Made by a program: the position numbers and the translations under genes | Shown: piece by piece, positions 8,779 through 18,351 of the stretch | Layout of the letters: each line of letters begins with the position of its first letter | Position numbering within the stretch: position 1 is the stretch's first letter | Assembly: GCA_965232255.1 (NCBI GenBank) | Contig: OZ246962.1 | Location: 2,914,001-2,978,000, forward strand | DNA: 64,000 nt | Direction of reading: 5' to 3' | Source of the DNA: Endozoicomonas sp965232255 | GTDB lineage: Bacteria > Pseudomonadota > Gammaproteobacteria > Pseudomonadales > Endozoicomonadaceae | Notes under the pieces: generated by a model | What the model was told of the DNA's origin: nothing | The model's input: the letters and a program-made list of their open reading frames with translations, nothing else | Databases searched by the model: none

Positions 8779-11700
8779 TCAGCTGACCATGTTCAACTTC
8801 TTCAGCGCCTTGCGCTCTTCTTCTCGCCAGGGCTTTGTTTTCTCATTAAGCGCTCTTGACGGATCCAAACAAGACGCCTGGTCAAAAAGTGCTCTCCACT
8901 CGCTTCCAGGTTTTTTCTGCATCCGCATAATATGCGCTTTTTGTGACAACAGTTGTGCCTTTTTCTCACCATAGGGGGAAAGATTAAGAGCCTCCTCTAC
9001 ACAATTGCTGGCTTGACCCAAAAGAGCACTCTCTGCCAAACCTTCATTGGCCAAACGCCTGCAATAAATACGGAATTTATGGACGGACTGACAGAACGCC
9101 TTGTCAATATCCATAGTCACGTAACCGATGTAAGCATCAAATTCACTTGTGCCGCTGTGCAGAATGCTCAATGTCAATGCATAACGACCTTTTTGGACAT
9201 CAGTCGAAGTGTTGTCAAACAGGCATTTTCCAAGCAGGCTCGTGGTTTCATCAAGCTTGCCCATTCTTTCCCAGAGGAACGCTAGCGCGATATTCGTTTC
9301 ATAATTCCTGCAAGGGTGGCAGTCAGTCAAGTTCCCGCCTTCCGCGCTGAAGGTGGCTGTCAGCAAACCTTCGGCTTTGTCAAGGTTATCCATCAGCTGC
9401 CAATGATGAGCCAGCGTAAGATTCGTCTCATGATTTCTGCAAGGCTTATCGTTTGCCGGCTCACCCTTCTCCTGCCTGGAAGTTGCTGTCAACAGGCGTT
9501 CAGCTCGCTCAGGCTGTCCCATCACCTGCCAGAGACGGGCCAGCGTGATATTCGTCTCATGGTTCCTGCAAGGCTGATTGCTTGCCAAGCTCCCCCCCTC
9601 TTGCCTGAAGGTCGCTGTCAGCAAGCGTTCAGCCCGAGCGAACTCACCTCTTATCTCCAGGAAACGGGCCATCGTGATATTCGTTTCATGGTGCCTGCAA
9701 GGCTGGTCACTCGCCAAGTCACCCCCTTCTTTCCTGGATATGGCCAGCAGCAAGCTCTCGACTTGATTCAACTTACCCATCAGTTGCCAGAGACGAACAA
9801 GCGTAAGATTTGTCACACGATTCCTGCAAGGCCGGTTGTTTGCCAGGTTACCCTTCTCCTGTTCGAAGGTGTTTATCAACAGGTGTTCGGCCGAGTCGAG
9901 CTTGTCCGTCACTTGCCAGAAACAGACCAGCGCAAGATTCACCTCATGGCTCCGGCAAGGCTGACTGCTTGTCAGGCTCCCCATTTCCTGCTTGAAGGTA
10001 GCTACCAGCAAGCGTTCTGCCTTATCAAACTTGCCCATCGCCTGCCAGAGACAGGCCAGTGCAAGATTCGTCTCACAATTCCTGCAAGGCTGGTCGCTTG
10101 CCAGGTTACCCCCCTCTTGTCTGAAGATCTCTGTCAGCAGGCATTCGGCCGGCCCGAACTTGCCCATCGCCTGCCATTGACGGGCCATAGTTATATTCGT
10201 TTCATGGTGTCTGCACGGCTGAACGCTTGCCAAGTTACCTCCAGCCTGCCGAAAGATAGCCCCCACCAAACGCTCGGCCTGATCTAACAGACCCATCACC
10301 TGCCAAAGACGGGCCAGCGTGATATTCACTTCATGGTTCCTGCAAGGTCGATCGCGTATCAGGTCACCCGACTCCTGCTTGAAAACGGCTATCAACAAGC
10401 ATTCGGCTTGGTCGAATTGACCCATCACTTCCAGAAAACGAGCCAGCGCGACATTCGTTCCATGATTCTTGCAAGGCTGGCCGCTTTCCAAGTCACCTCC
10501 CTCCTGTCTGAAGGTGGCTAGCAACAGGCGTTCGGCTTGACTGAAATTGCCCATTATCAGCCAGTGATGAGCCAGTGTCAGATTCGTCTCATGATTCCTG
10601 CATGGCTGCATGCTTGCCAGTTTACCTCCCTCTTTTCGAAAGGTAGCCAGCAACAGCTGCTCAGCGTGGCCAAGCTCACCCGTCACCTGCCATAGGCGGC
10701 TCAGCGTAATATTTATCTCATGGTTCCTGCAAGGCCGATCGCGTGTCAGGTCACCGGACTCCTGTCTGAAAACGGCAACCAACAAGCGTTCGGCTTGATC
10801 GAATTGGGCCGTCCTTTCCAGAAAACGAGCCAGTGCGACATTCGTTCTATGATTCTTGCAAGGCTGCCCCCTTTCCAGGTCACCTCCCTCCTGTTTGAAG
10901 ATGGCTGTCAACAGGCGTTCGGCTTGACTGAACTTGTCCATTATCTCCCAATGATGGGCCAGCGTAAGGTTCGTCTCATGATTCCTGCAAGGCCGGAAGC
11001 TTGTCAGGTTGCCCCCCTCTTGCAGAAAGGTAGCTATTAACAGCCGCTCAGCCTGGCCAAGTTCTCCCATCCTCTGCCAGAGACGGGCCAGCGTAATATT
11101 TGTCTCATGGTTCTTGCAAGGTCGGTTACGTGCCAGACTCCCACCTTCCTTCTTGAAGGTGGCTATCAGCAGCCGCTCGGCTTGATCGAATTGACTCACT
11201 ATCTCCAGGAAACGGGCCAATGTGATATTCGTTTCATGGTTCATGCAAGGCTGCCCGCTTTCCAGATCACCTCCCTCCTGTTTGAATATGGCTTTCAACA
11301 GGCGTTCAGCTGGATCAAATTTGCCCATGATCTCCCAGTGCCGGACTAGTGTAATAGTCGTCTCACGATTCCTGCACGGCTGATCGCTTGTCAGGTTGCC
11401 TCCCTCTTGCAAAAAGGTAGCTTTCAATAGCTGTTCAGCCTGACCAAGCTTGCCCGTCGCCTGCAAGATGCGCCCAAATGTGATATTCGTCTCATGGTTC
11501 CTGCAAGGCTGATTATTTGCCAGCTTTCCCCCCTCCTGCCTGAAAATAGCTGTCATCAGTCGTTCAGCTTGACCCAACCGCTCTACACTCTCCAGAAAAC
11601 GGGCCAGCATAATATTCGTCTCATGGTTCGTGCAAGGCCTGTCGTGCGTCAGGTCGCCCCCCTCTCTCCTGAAGGTCGCTGTCAGCAGCTGTTCAGTCAG

Positions 11701-12312
11701 GCGCAGCTCGCCTCTCGCCAGCCAATGGCGAGCCAGAGTAAGATTAACCCCATGATTCCTGCAAGGCTGGTCGCTTGCCAGATTGCCTCCCTCTTGCCTG
11801 AAAATACGTTTTAGCAGTTCTTCTGCCTCATCATGACGTTTCAGGGCTTGCAAAGTCCTGGATTTTGTCAGCAAGACACCTGTCTTCCTGGCAGAAGCTG
11901 GTGGTAGTTTATCCAGTAAGAACATGGCCTCTTCAGCCTTTCCGGGTTGAGCATAGAGCGCTCGGGCAAGGCCAAGGACTCTTTGTTCGTTCTGCTCATG
12001 CGTTTGCGGATTGATATTCCGAAACACGTTAACAGCTGCCTCCCACTGCTTTTTCCTGAGGAATGTAAATCCCTGAGAAAGAAGAGGCTCTGCCTCTGCC
12101 CTGCTTTTTACCTCTCTGGTTAGGGAACCTTGATGAAGGTCCTGACCAGGATCTGGCCTTAATCCCTTGATGCCAATAGAGGTTGCTGGCACCACTTTTC
12201 GCTGGGCTGTTACAGGGGTAGGTCGGCCTGTCTTTCTTGCGGTACCCGCAAGTGAGCCATGCGGCGTAGTTGATGAGTGCCTATGGGCGATGAGATGTGC
12301 ACTTCTGTTCAT
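8779..12312 (-). CDS. Giant protein of twenty 43-residue TPR-like repeats
   Basis: 1177 residues from the ATG at 12312 (an in-frame TTG lies at 12348; neither has a clear Shine-Dalgarno). A basic, Ser/Thr-rich N-terminus of about 80 residues is followed by TPR-like helical pairs, then exactly twenty contiguous 43-residue repeats and a divergent C-terminal helical domain. The repeat consensus is roughly FRQEGGNLASDQPCRNHETN, then an ITLARLWQVMGKLDQAERLL helix pair. The PC-N-HETN core and its cysteine are present in nearly every unit. The helix pair resembles TPR/PPR/Sel1-type solenoids, suggesting a protein-binding scaffold. No signal peptide or membrane segment. Family and partner unknown; a host-directed role is inference. 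Confidence 0.85.
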   Translation of the reverse strand: MNRSAHLIAHRHSSTTPHGSLAGTARKTGRPTPVTAQRKVVPATSIGIKGLRPDPGQDLHQGSLTREVKSRAEAEPLLSQGFTFLRKKQWEAAVNVFRNINPQTHEQNEQRVLGLARALYAQPGKAEEAMFLLDKLPPASARKTGVLLTKSRTLQALKRHDEAEELLKRIFRQEGGNLASDQPCRNHGVNLTLARHWLARGELRLTEQLLTATFRREGGDLTHDRPCTNHETNIMLARFLESVERLGQAERLMTAIFRQEGGKLANNQPCRNHETNITFGRILQATGKLGQAEQLLKATFLQEGGNLTSDQPCRNRETTITLVRHWEIMGKFDPAERLLKAIFKQEGGDLESGQPCMNHETNITLARFLEIVSQFDQAERLLIATFKKEGGSLARNRPCKNHETNITLARLWQRMGELGQAERLLIATFLQEGGNLTSFRPCRNHETNLTLAHHWEIMDKFSQAERLLTAIFKQEGGDLERGQPCKNHRTNVALARFLERTAQFDQAERLLVAVFRQESGDLTRDRPCRNHEINITLSRLWQVTGELGHAEQLLLATFRKEGGKLASMQPCRNHETNLTLAHHWLIMGNFSQAERLLLATFRQEGGDLESGQPCKNHGTNVALARFLEVMGQFDQAECLLIAVFKQESGDLIRDRPCRNHEVNITLARLWQVMGLLDQAERLVGAIFRQAGGNLASVQPCRHHETNITMARQWQAMGKFGPAECLLTEIFRQEGGNLASDQPCRNCETNLALACLWQAMGKFDKAERLLVATFKQEMGSLTSSQPCRSHEVNLALVCFWQVTDKLDSAEHLLINTFEQEKGNLANNRPCRNRVTNLTLVRLWQLMGKLNQVESLLLAISRKEGGDLASDQPCRHHETNITMARFLEIRGEFARAERLLTATFRQEGGSLASNQPCRNHETNITLARLWQVMGQPERAERLLTATSRQEKGEPANDKPCRNHETNLTLAHHWQLMDNLDKAEGLLTATFSAEGGNLTDCHPCRNYETNIALAFLWERMGKLDETTSLLGKCLFDNTSTDVQKGRYALTLSILHSGTSEFDAYIGYVTMDIDKAFCQSVHKFRIYCRRLANEGLAESALLGQASNCVEEALNLSPYGEKKAQLLSQKAHIMRMQKKPGSEWRALFDQASCLDPSRALNEKTKPWREEERKALKKLNMVS
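9226..11805 (-). repeat. Twenty tandem 129-bp coding repeats
   Basis: The repeats are in frame (129 bp = 43 codons) and contiguous, 20 x 129 = 2580 bp. Units 1-12 follow a three-unit cycle: helix words of the types AxHW, ARFLE and ARLWQ recur in order four times, so a 387-bp triplet appears to have been duplicated. The later units are less regular. Confidence 0.9.
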
Positions 12313-12348
12313 GGATAGAATGACAACCCATGGCAAGTTTGGTTCCAA

Positions 12349-12920
12349 TTACTGGAATCCGTGCCTTTGCCCGGGATAACAAACAATAGCTACAACGTAA
12401 GTACAGCGAGAATGCCCAGCAAAAGGATGACTATTTCCGATAGGTGTTCACAGTGGTCAACTGTACGGCTTATACGACTACGCATTATACGGATTCCAGG
12501 TAGCCACACAGCTACCATAACTCTGAACATTTAGTATTTTCCGATAAATCATACGCACATCAACAACTAAAAATCCTCACGCAGTTAGGACACACTACGT
12601 ACCAATTAAACATCTACGTAGTGCGATGGGTGCAAATGGCGGTATCCTGCATTCGGTGCCCACGCAGCAAAGCAGCGTTCTCTTTGCACCCTGAAGTCCT
12701 CGATTAGTCCAGACGGAACAAGGATGCCTGCTGACCTCGCCACTGCCATCACAATGGACTTTTTGAGTCTCGAAGAAAAAGCGGTGTTTATACCAGTATT
12801 TAATACTTCCGTTAATGCTCCCGACGGGCCAGACAAGACCGGTGATGTTAGCCGCTCAGGTGCTGCTGAGGACAAACGGCTATCTGGCTCTCGTCGATGG
12901 ATTCCTAAAGAGAAGTAGGC
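12349..12920. other. 570-bp region without a convincing gene
   Basis: 12349-12605 shows nothing apart from the short word CAAACAATAGCTAC at 12380-12393, shared with 1956 and 41098. From 12606 on there are overlapping open frames on both strands. The best is 12724-12918 (64 codons, plus strand), which ends just before the next gene and might be a small upstream gene or the end of a decayed one. I recognise no domain in it. Confidence 0.4.
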
Positions 12921-13463
12921 ATGTACGACTTTGAATTTCAATACTCAGCAGCAGTATTCAACATGATTCTGTCATTGCTGAAAAATGAGCTAAAAGATGA
13001 AAAGGTAACTGACCCCAACGAGATCAGAGTCGTAGCTTCGATACCAGAAATTGAGAGTTGGCTTGGTGAACGATTTACCAGGCAGCCAAAGACAAAAGAT
13101 TTGCGTGGTGTCCTGGAGGCCGCAAAGTGGGAGTTGAACGCGAAAACGTCATTCCACTTTGAGTGTCATTATATATCGACAATGGATTCCTTTGTGTTCT
13201 ACGCCAGACCTGGCGCAAAGAAGAGTGTACCTGTCTGTGACAACTACATGGTGCTCGGCCTTATCTGTTCTTTCATACCGGATATGCCGGGCGATTACGC
13301 CATAAATCTGGTCAATGAGTACTCTGCTGAAGATATTTTCAATGCCCTTGCAGATACTTTCGAAAAGCAGATAGCAGGCGCGGAGCTAGCCAATTATTTC
13401 ACTCTGCTGCTTTGTGGCGCCGACGAATACGCATACGAATACGCATCAGTAGTACTGCATTGA
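12921..13463 (+). CDS. Hypothetical protein, 180 residues
   Basis: Begins at ATG 12921 with an AAGAGAAG purine stretch 5-12 bases upstream. I do not recognise the family. The composition is that of a soluble globular protein with an acidic N-terminal helix (SLLKNELKDEKV) and mixed alpha/beta content; no signal peptide or membrane segment. The C-terminus ends in a Tyr/Ala/Glu-rich stretch (DEYAYEYASV) encoded by a tiny imperfect DNA repeat. It lies between unknown sequence and an IS-derived repeat, so it is probably accessory. Confidence 0.5.
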   Translation: MYDFEFQYSAAVFNMILSLLKNELKDEKVTDPNEIRVVASIPEIESWLGERFTRQPKTKDLRGVLEAAKWELNAKTSFHFECHYISTMDSFVFYARPGAKKSVPVCDNYMVLGLICSFIPDMPGDYAINLVNEYSAEDIFNALADTFEKQIAGAELANYFTLLLCGADEYAYEYASVVLH

Positions 13464-13470
13464 CACGCCC

Positions 13471-13513
13471 TGACACTCTCCGCCCTATCGTATCCGAGAG
13501 CATAAAGGCGAGG
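13471..13513 (-). repeat. Dispersed hairpin repeat (same family as 5861 and 6241)
   Basis: Read on the minus strand it gives GCCTCGCCTTTATG, a short loop region, then ATAGGGCGGAGAGTGTCA, closely matching 5861-5896 and the 3' ends at 6269 and 26675. The shared AGTGTCA tail suggests an IS200/IS605 right-end remnant on the minus strand. Confidence 0.5.
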
Positions 13514-13591
13514 CTGCTCGGCAGAGCTGTTGAATGAAGAAGTCGGTACAAGTGTCCAGACCGGGTGAGGGCAGAAGTCAAGTCACGATAC

Positions 13592-13627
13592 GGTTTGCAG
13601 GCATAGCTTTCGCGATGCCTGCAAACC
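13592..13627 (-). terminator. Hairpin downstream of fadA
   Basis: A perfect 13-bp stem (GGTTTGCAGGCAT / ATGCCTGCAAACC) with a 10-base loop, 8 bases after the fadA stop codon. No U-tract follows on the minus strand, so it may terminate inefficiently or protect the 3' end. Confidence 0.6.
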
Positions 13628-13634
13628 ATTGTAC

Positions 13635-14807
13635 TCAAACCCGTTCAAAGATGGTGCTGATCCCCTGCCCTAATCCTACGCACATGGTTGCCAGCCCCAA
13701 AGTGCCGTCGTTTTGTTTCATCACGTTGAGCAATGTACCGGCAATTCGTGTTCCAGAGCAGCCAAATGGGTGGCCCAAGGCAATAGCGCCACCATGAAGG
13801 TTAACCTTGTCGTCCATTACCTCGAGCAGATTGAGGTCTTTAAGTACTGGCAATGCCTGGGCAGCAAATGCTTCGTTCAACTCCACATGGTCGATCTTGT
13901 CCATGGTCAGCTTCATTTTGTGCAGTGCTTTTGTGCTACTTGGCACCGGACCATAACCCATAATGGACGGGTCAACTCCCGCCACGGCCATGGCACGTAC
14001 CACGGCCATTGGCTCAAGATCGAGATCTTTGGCGCGCTGGGCAGACATAACAATCATGCAAGAGGCACCGTCGGTAATCTGCGACGAAGTGCCGGCGGTG
14101 ACTGTACCTTTGGCGCTGAAAGCCGGTTTGAGCTGCGCGAGAACTTCCACGGTGGTTTCCGGGCGGATGGTTTCATCCCTGGTAAACAGACAGAGATTCC
14201 CATCTTTGTCGTGTCCCTCCATGGGGATAATCTCATCGCTAAACTGTCCTGTTTCCGTAGCAATCCAAGCCCGTTGGTGGGAGCGAGCACCAAACTCGTC
14301 CTGAGCTTGACGACTAATGCCGTGCATGGCACTGAGCATCTCAGCCGTTACGCCCATCATGCCAGCGGCTTTGGCACAGTATTTGGACAGTTCCGGGTTC
14401 GGGTCTACACCATGCATCATGCCCACATGACCCATATGCTCAACGCCACCGACCACAAAAACATCGCCATTATCGCTCTGGATGGCCTGCACTGCGGTGT
14501 GCAGGGCGCTCATGGAGGAGCCGCACAACCGACTGACTGTTTGCGCGCCCACTGTCGGTGGAATAGGCGTCATCAGCGCGGCCATACGGGCGATGTTCCA
14601 ACCCTGCTCCAGCGTTTGGTTGACGCAGCCCCAGATCACATCTTCCACCTCAGTCGGATCAACGTTCGGATTACGCTTGAGTACCCCAGTGATCAGTTGG
14701 GCCGACAGCGTATCGGCACGGACGTGGCGATACATCCCACCCTTGGAACGCCCCATGGGAGTGCGTCCAAAATCAATAATCACAGCGTCTCTTGGCTTCA
14801 GGCTCAT
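13635..14807 (-). CDS. fadA: FadA, 3-ketoacyl-CoA thiolase
   Basis: 390 residues. The enzyme performs thiolysis of 3-ketoacyl-CoA with CoA, the last step of the beta-oxidation cycle, in complex with FadB. The nucleophilic cysteine is in SRLCGSSMSALH (near residue 94), and the second catalytic elements are GHPFGCSGTR and CVGLGQG at the C-terminus. It follows fadB by 54 bases on the same strand, the usual fadBA operon order. It is followed at once by a perfect hairpin. Confidence 0.97.
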   Translation of the reverse strand: MSLKPRDAVIIDFGRTPMGRSKGGMYRHVRADTLSAQLITGVLKRNPNVDPTEVEDVIWGCVNQTLEQGWNIARMAALMTPIPPTVGAQTVSRLCGSSMSALHTAVQAIQSDNGDVFVVGGVEHMGHVGMMHGVDPNPELSKYCAKAAGMMGVTAEMLSAMHGISRQAQDEFGARSHQRAWIATETGQFSDEIIPMEGHDKDGNLCLFTRDETIRPETTVEVLAQLKPAFSAKGTVTAGTSSQITDGASCMIVMSAQRAKDLDLEPMAVVRAMAVAGVDPSIMGYGPVPSSTKALHKMKLTMDKIDHVELNEAFAAQALPVLKDLNLLEVMDDKVNLHGGAIALGHPFGCSGTRIAGTLLNVMKQNDGTLGLATMCVGLGQGISTIFERV

Positions 14808-14861
14808 GTTCTGCTCGCTCTTAAAATCTCTGACAATGGCTTACTGATCGGGTGTCGTGTA

Positions 14862-17000
14862 TTAGTGATAAAACGTCTGCCCTGCCTTTGCCATCGCCCG
14901 CAACTTATCGGTGACGGCGTACAGTGGGCTGATCGCGGCGTAGCGATCGGCCAGGGCGACAAACTCTGCCACACCAAGACTGTCAATGTATTTCAGGGCT
15001 CCCCCACGAAAGAGTGGGAAGCCAATGCCCATAATCAGCGCCATATCCGCCTCTGCCACTGACGCAATAATACCGTCTTCCAGGGTACGTACTGTTTCCA
15101 GGCACAGTGGTACCATCATCCGAGCAATAATCTCCTCATCAGGGAGTGGCTTGCGCTCGCCACCGAGCAGATCATAAACGGTGCCATCGACCACTTTTTT
15201 CGGTTTGCCTTTTTTGTCCTGTTGGTATTGGTAAAAGCCCAGGCCGTTTTTCTGACCAAAGCGCTGGTGCTCATACAATACGTCGAGCGCCGTTTTGCAA
15301 TCGCGCTTCATACGCTCAGGATAACCACGGGCCATGATGCCTTCGGCATGGATAACAGTATCTATCCCGATCACATCAAGCAGATAGGCTGGTCCCATGG
15401 GCCAGCCGAACTGTTCCATCGTTTTATCAATCTGTTGGAAGTCGGCCCCATCACGCAGTAAGACAGTAAAGCCGGCGAAGTACGGGAACAGCACCCGATT
15501 GACCATAAACCCGGGGCAGTCATTAACGACCACTGGCGTTTTGCCCATTTTGCGCGCATAGGCGACTACGGTTGCTATGGTTTCGTCGGTGGTTTTACTA
15601 CCGCGAATCACCTCCACCAATGGCATGGCGTGCACCGGGTTAAAGAAGTGCATGCCACAGAACTGTTCCGGACGCGCCAGATCACGAGCCAGTTCCTCAA
15701 TGGCAATCGTTGAGGTGTTAGAAGTCAGCACTGTCTGCGGGGAAACTACTCGCTCTACCTCGGCCAGCACCGCTTTTTTGATTTTCGGGTTTTCCACCAC
15801 TGCCTCGATCACCACATCCACCGAACCGAAATCACCATAAGACAGTGTTGGTACAATCTGATTCAACACATTGGCCATGTTCTCGGCATCCATTCGTCCT
15901 TTAGTCACCCGTTTGCTGAGCAGCTTAGTGGCTTCGCCAAGGCCTTGGTCCAACCCTTCCTGGTTAATGTCTTTCAGCAGCACAGGGGTGCCTTTCAAGG
16001 CTGACTGATACGCGATCCCGCCACCCATAATACCGGCACCAAGCACCGCCGCCTTGTTGGTTTCACGGGCTAGCGATGCCGACTCTTTTGCCATGCGTTT
16101 TAGCTGCTGATCGTTCAGGAACAGGCCTACTAACGCATCGCATACTGCCGATTTGGCCAATTTGATAAAGCCCTTGGCCTCGGTCGCCAAAGCATCGTCC
16201 CGCGTCATAAAGGCGTGTCTTTGCACAATTTTGACGGCACTTACGGGAGCCGGCAGATGAGGGCCAGCCTGCTTTTTCACCACTGCTGAGGCGCTTTCAA
16301 AGACCATCATGGCTTCGATGGGCGACAAGGTCAGCGTGCCTTTTTTCGCCTGCTTTCTGCCCTGGTAATCCAACTCGCCAGCCATGCAGCGGCGCAGCAG
16401 GTCAAGGGCCGAGGTTTTGAGTTGTTCCGGTGCCACCACGGCATCGATAGCGCCCACTTTCAGGGCAGCATTCGGGCGATACTCTTTGCCGCTGGCAATC
16501 CACTCCAGGGCGTTATCAGCGCCGATCAGTCGCGGCAGGCGTACTGTACCGCCCCAGCCCGGGCAAATGCCGAGCTTTACTTCCGGCAAGCCAACTTTGG
16601 CTTCAGTGGAAAGCACCCGGTAATCGGCACACAAACAGATTTCAAAGCCGCCGCCCAGGGCAATGCCATTGATGGCGGCTACGGTGGGAATGGGTAAGTC
16701 TTCAAAGGTGGAGAATATGTTGTTGACTGACAGCAACTGGGCTAGTAGTGCGTCGTCGTCCTGTTGGAAGGTGGTCGTAAATTCGGTGATATCAGCGCCA
16801 ACGATAAAGGCGTCTTTACCGCTGGTGAGCACCAGACCTTTGATGCTGGTGTCCTGACTAATAACGGACAGTGCTGTGGAGAGGTCTTCGATGGCAGCAC
16901 GACTGAATTTATTAACGCTCTGCCCTTCAAGATCGAACTGTAGCTCGACGATGCCATCTGCCAAAGGCAGAACCTTGAACGCTTTCCCCCGGTAGATCAT
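14862..17000 (-). CDS. fadB: FadB, multifunctional beta-oxidation enzyme (alpha subunit)
   Basis: 712 residues (E. coli FadB 729). The N-terminal crotonase half (about 1-190) carries enoyl-CoA hydratase/isomerase motifs, including AFIVGADITEF and ALGGGFEICL. The central Rossmann domain has the NAD-binding GAGIMGGGIAY (about residue 320), followed by the 3-hydroxyacyl-CoA dehydrogenase domain with HFFNPVHAMPLVEV. The start at 17000 gives MIYRGKAFK, aligned with the family N-terminus, preceded by AAGGAGG; the eight upstream in-frame codons are not needed. It forms the fadBA operon. I found no clear FadR or PsrA operator in its upstream region. Confidence 0.97.
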   Translation of the reverse strand: MIYRGKAFKVLPLADGIVELQFDLEGQSVNKFSRAAIEDLSTALSVISQDTSIKGLVLTSGKDAFIVGADITEFTTTFQQDDDALLAQLLSVNNIFSTFEDLPIPTVAAINGIALGGGFEICLCADYRVLSTEAKVGLPEVKLGICPGWGGTVRLPRLIGADNALEWIASGKEYRPNAALKVGAIDAVVAPEQLKTSALDLLRRCMAGELDYQGRKQAKKGTLTLSPIEAMMVFESASAVVKKQAGPHLPAPVSAVKIVQRHAFMTRDDALATEAKGFIKLAKSAVCDALVGLFLNDQQLKRMAKESASLARETNKAAVLGAGIMGGGIAYQSALKGTPVLLKDINQEGLDQGLGEATKLLSKRVTKGRMDAENMANVLNQIVPTLSYGDFGSVDVVIEAVVENPKIKKAVLAEVERVVSPQTVLTSNTSTIAIEELARDLARPEQFCGMHFFNPVHAMPLVEVIRGSKTTDETIATVVAYARKMGKTPVVVNDCPGFMVNRVLFPYFAGFTVLLRDGADFQQIDKTMEQFGWPMGPAYLLDVIGIDTVIHAEGIMARGYPERMKRDCKTALDVLYEHQRFGQKNGLGFYQYQQDKKGKPKKVVDGTVYDLLGGERKPLPDEEIIARMMVPLCLETVRTLEDGIIASVAEADMALIMGIGFPLFRGGALKYIDSLGVAEFVALADRYAAISPLYAVTDKLRAMAKAGQTFYH

Positions 17001-17292
17001 GAACCCCTCCTTGCAGACAGACAACCATTGACGTTTAATTACGCGGTCGTCGGCAATGGTCTGATTGTTATTGTTATTGGCGGTTCGCAGCGATTAATAC
17101 CGGTGTCTGATACTATCGCTTACCTTGCGCTTACCTTGGGTGAATCGTTGAGCAAAGTCAAGGCAGGCGCGGCGCAACTTGGCAAACAAGCGCACCAATG
17201 CTCACAAAATACCAGACACAAGACAAATAAAACGATGAAGAAAAGAACAATTGGCCTTACAATTTCCTTTCATTACCAAAGGAAAGCCACTG

Positions 17293-17730
17293 ATGAGCCT
17301 CTATAAGCATATTCTGGTTGCCATAGACTTGTCTGATGAAGCCGACGAAGTGCTCGAAAAAGCCAAATCTATCGCGGAAAAGCACCAAGCCAGACTCACC
17401 ATGGTGCATGTGGTTGAACCACTCAGTGTCGCCTATGGCAGTGACATTCCTTTGGATCTGACCACCTTACAAGATGAGATTACCGAACAAGCCCGCGAGC
17501 GCATTGCCAGGCTAGCCGATTCAGTCCATCTGAAACAGGGTGAGCAGCACGTCGTCTACGGTCGTCCGGAGCGGGAAGTACACCGTATTGCCGAGGAGTC
17601 TGACGTTGATTTGATTGTGGTGGGCAGCCACGGCCGCCAGGGGTTGGCACTGATTCTTGGTTCCACATCGACCAGTATCTTACACGGCGCTTCCTGCGAT
17701 GTGCTGGCGGTACGAGTAGGCAAAAGTTAA
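17293..17730 (+). CDS. Universal stress protein A family
   Basis: 145 residues from ATG 17293; the frame is open further upstream, but MSLYKHILVAIDLS is the family N-terminus. It has the ATP-binding-type motif VVGSHGRQG (G-x2-G-x9-G-S/T pattern: GRQGLALILGSTS) near residues 113-128, which suggests a nucleotide-binding UspA-like protein. Proteins of this family act in stress resistance and stationary phase in the cytoplasm. It is transcribed away from fadB and is the last core gene before the accessory island. Confidence 0.92.
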   Translation: MSLYKHILVAIDLSDEADEVLEKAKSIAEKHQARLTMVHVVEPLSVAYGSDIPLDLTTLQDEITEQARERIARLADSVHLKQGEQHVVYGRPEREVHRIAEESDVDLIVVGSHGRQGLALILGSTSTSILHGASCDVLAVRVGKS

Positions 17731-17830
17731 ACGACACCTGACTGGAACAGCAGTAAACTGTCGTTACTAAAAACCTGACATAATCTGCAATTATGTAGAC
17801 TGAAGTGGTTTAATGACTCAGGACACGTCT

Positions 17831-17954
17831 AGCAATTCCCGCTGAAGGCTTAACCTATTGATATATATAGAGAAAATCAATCATCATTTCGTAGGCTTTT
17901 TGATAAATATTTATAATTATCAAATAGTTAGTGCATTTTTTACCGGGAATTGCT
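17831..17954. repeat. 124-bp AT-rich segment with 11-bp perfect terminal inverted repeats
   Basis: AGCAATTCCCG (17831-17841) and CGGGAATTGCT (17944-17954) are perfect reverse complements enclosing a clearly AT-rich core. This is the shape of a tiny MITE or an island boundary mark. No flanking target duplication is obvious. The rest of the 17731-18351 gap shows no gene. Confidence 0.4.
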
Positions 17955-18351
17955 GGGCCACCTCGTTAAGCACAATAGCGAAGTTGATAGCGAGCGGGAT
18001 AGACAGCGACAGTGGTTTTTACCGCTGACAAAGGCAACATTTTTACTTGACCACCACATCACAGTGAGGCTGGCGAATTGCCACTGAATAAGCATTACAG
18101 ATCAGCCAAAAGTCTATTCAGGCTGGGACTGGATATGCTCAGGAGGGTATTCAAAAATAAATATGCAAAAGATAACCGAATTGCATTTGGGATGCTGCTA
18201 GATGTTTTATCCCATACATAGGGAAAAGCAGTCCAAAGCAGAAAGACTGCTAAAGCCTGAATCGATTTACCCAATACCAGCCGGGCAATTAGGCCGCCTC
18301 ACCCCAAGCAAACCATCACTCTTCTGTCAGTAATAGCGAGTAATAGGACCG

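Noticed and set aside
9226..11805. Regular 129-bp repeats as a possible CRISPR array
   Set aside because: The whole period is coding and conserved in frame, there are no unique spacers between short identical repeats, and the units differ by many substitutions.
13713..15062. 449-codon open frame antisense to fadA
   Set aside because: It is a shadow of the well-supported fadA/fadB reading frames on the minus strand.
17001..17292. Search for FadR/PsrA operators in the fadB-usp gap
   Set aside because: No sequence close enough to the known operator consensus was seen.
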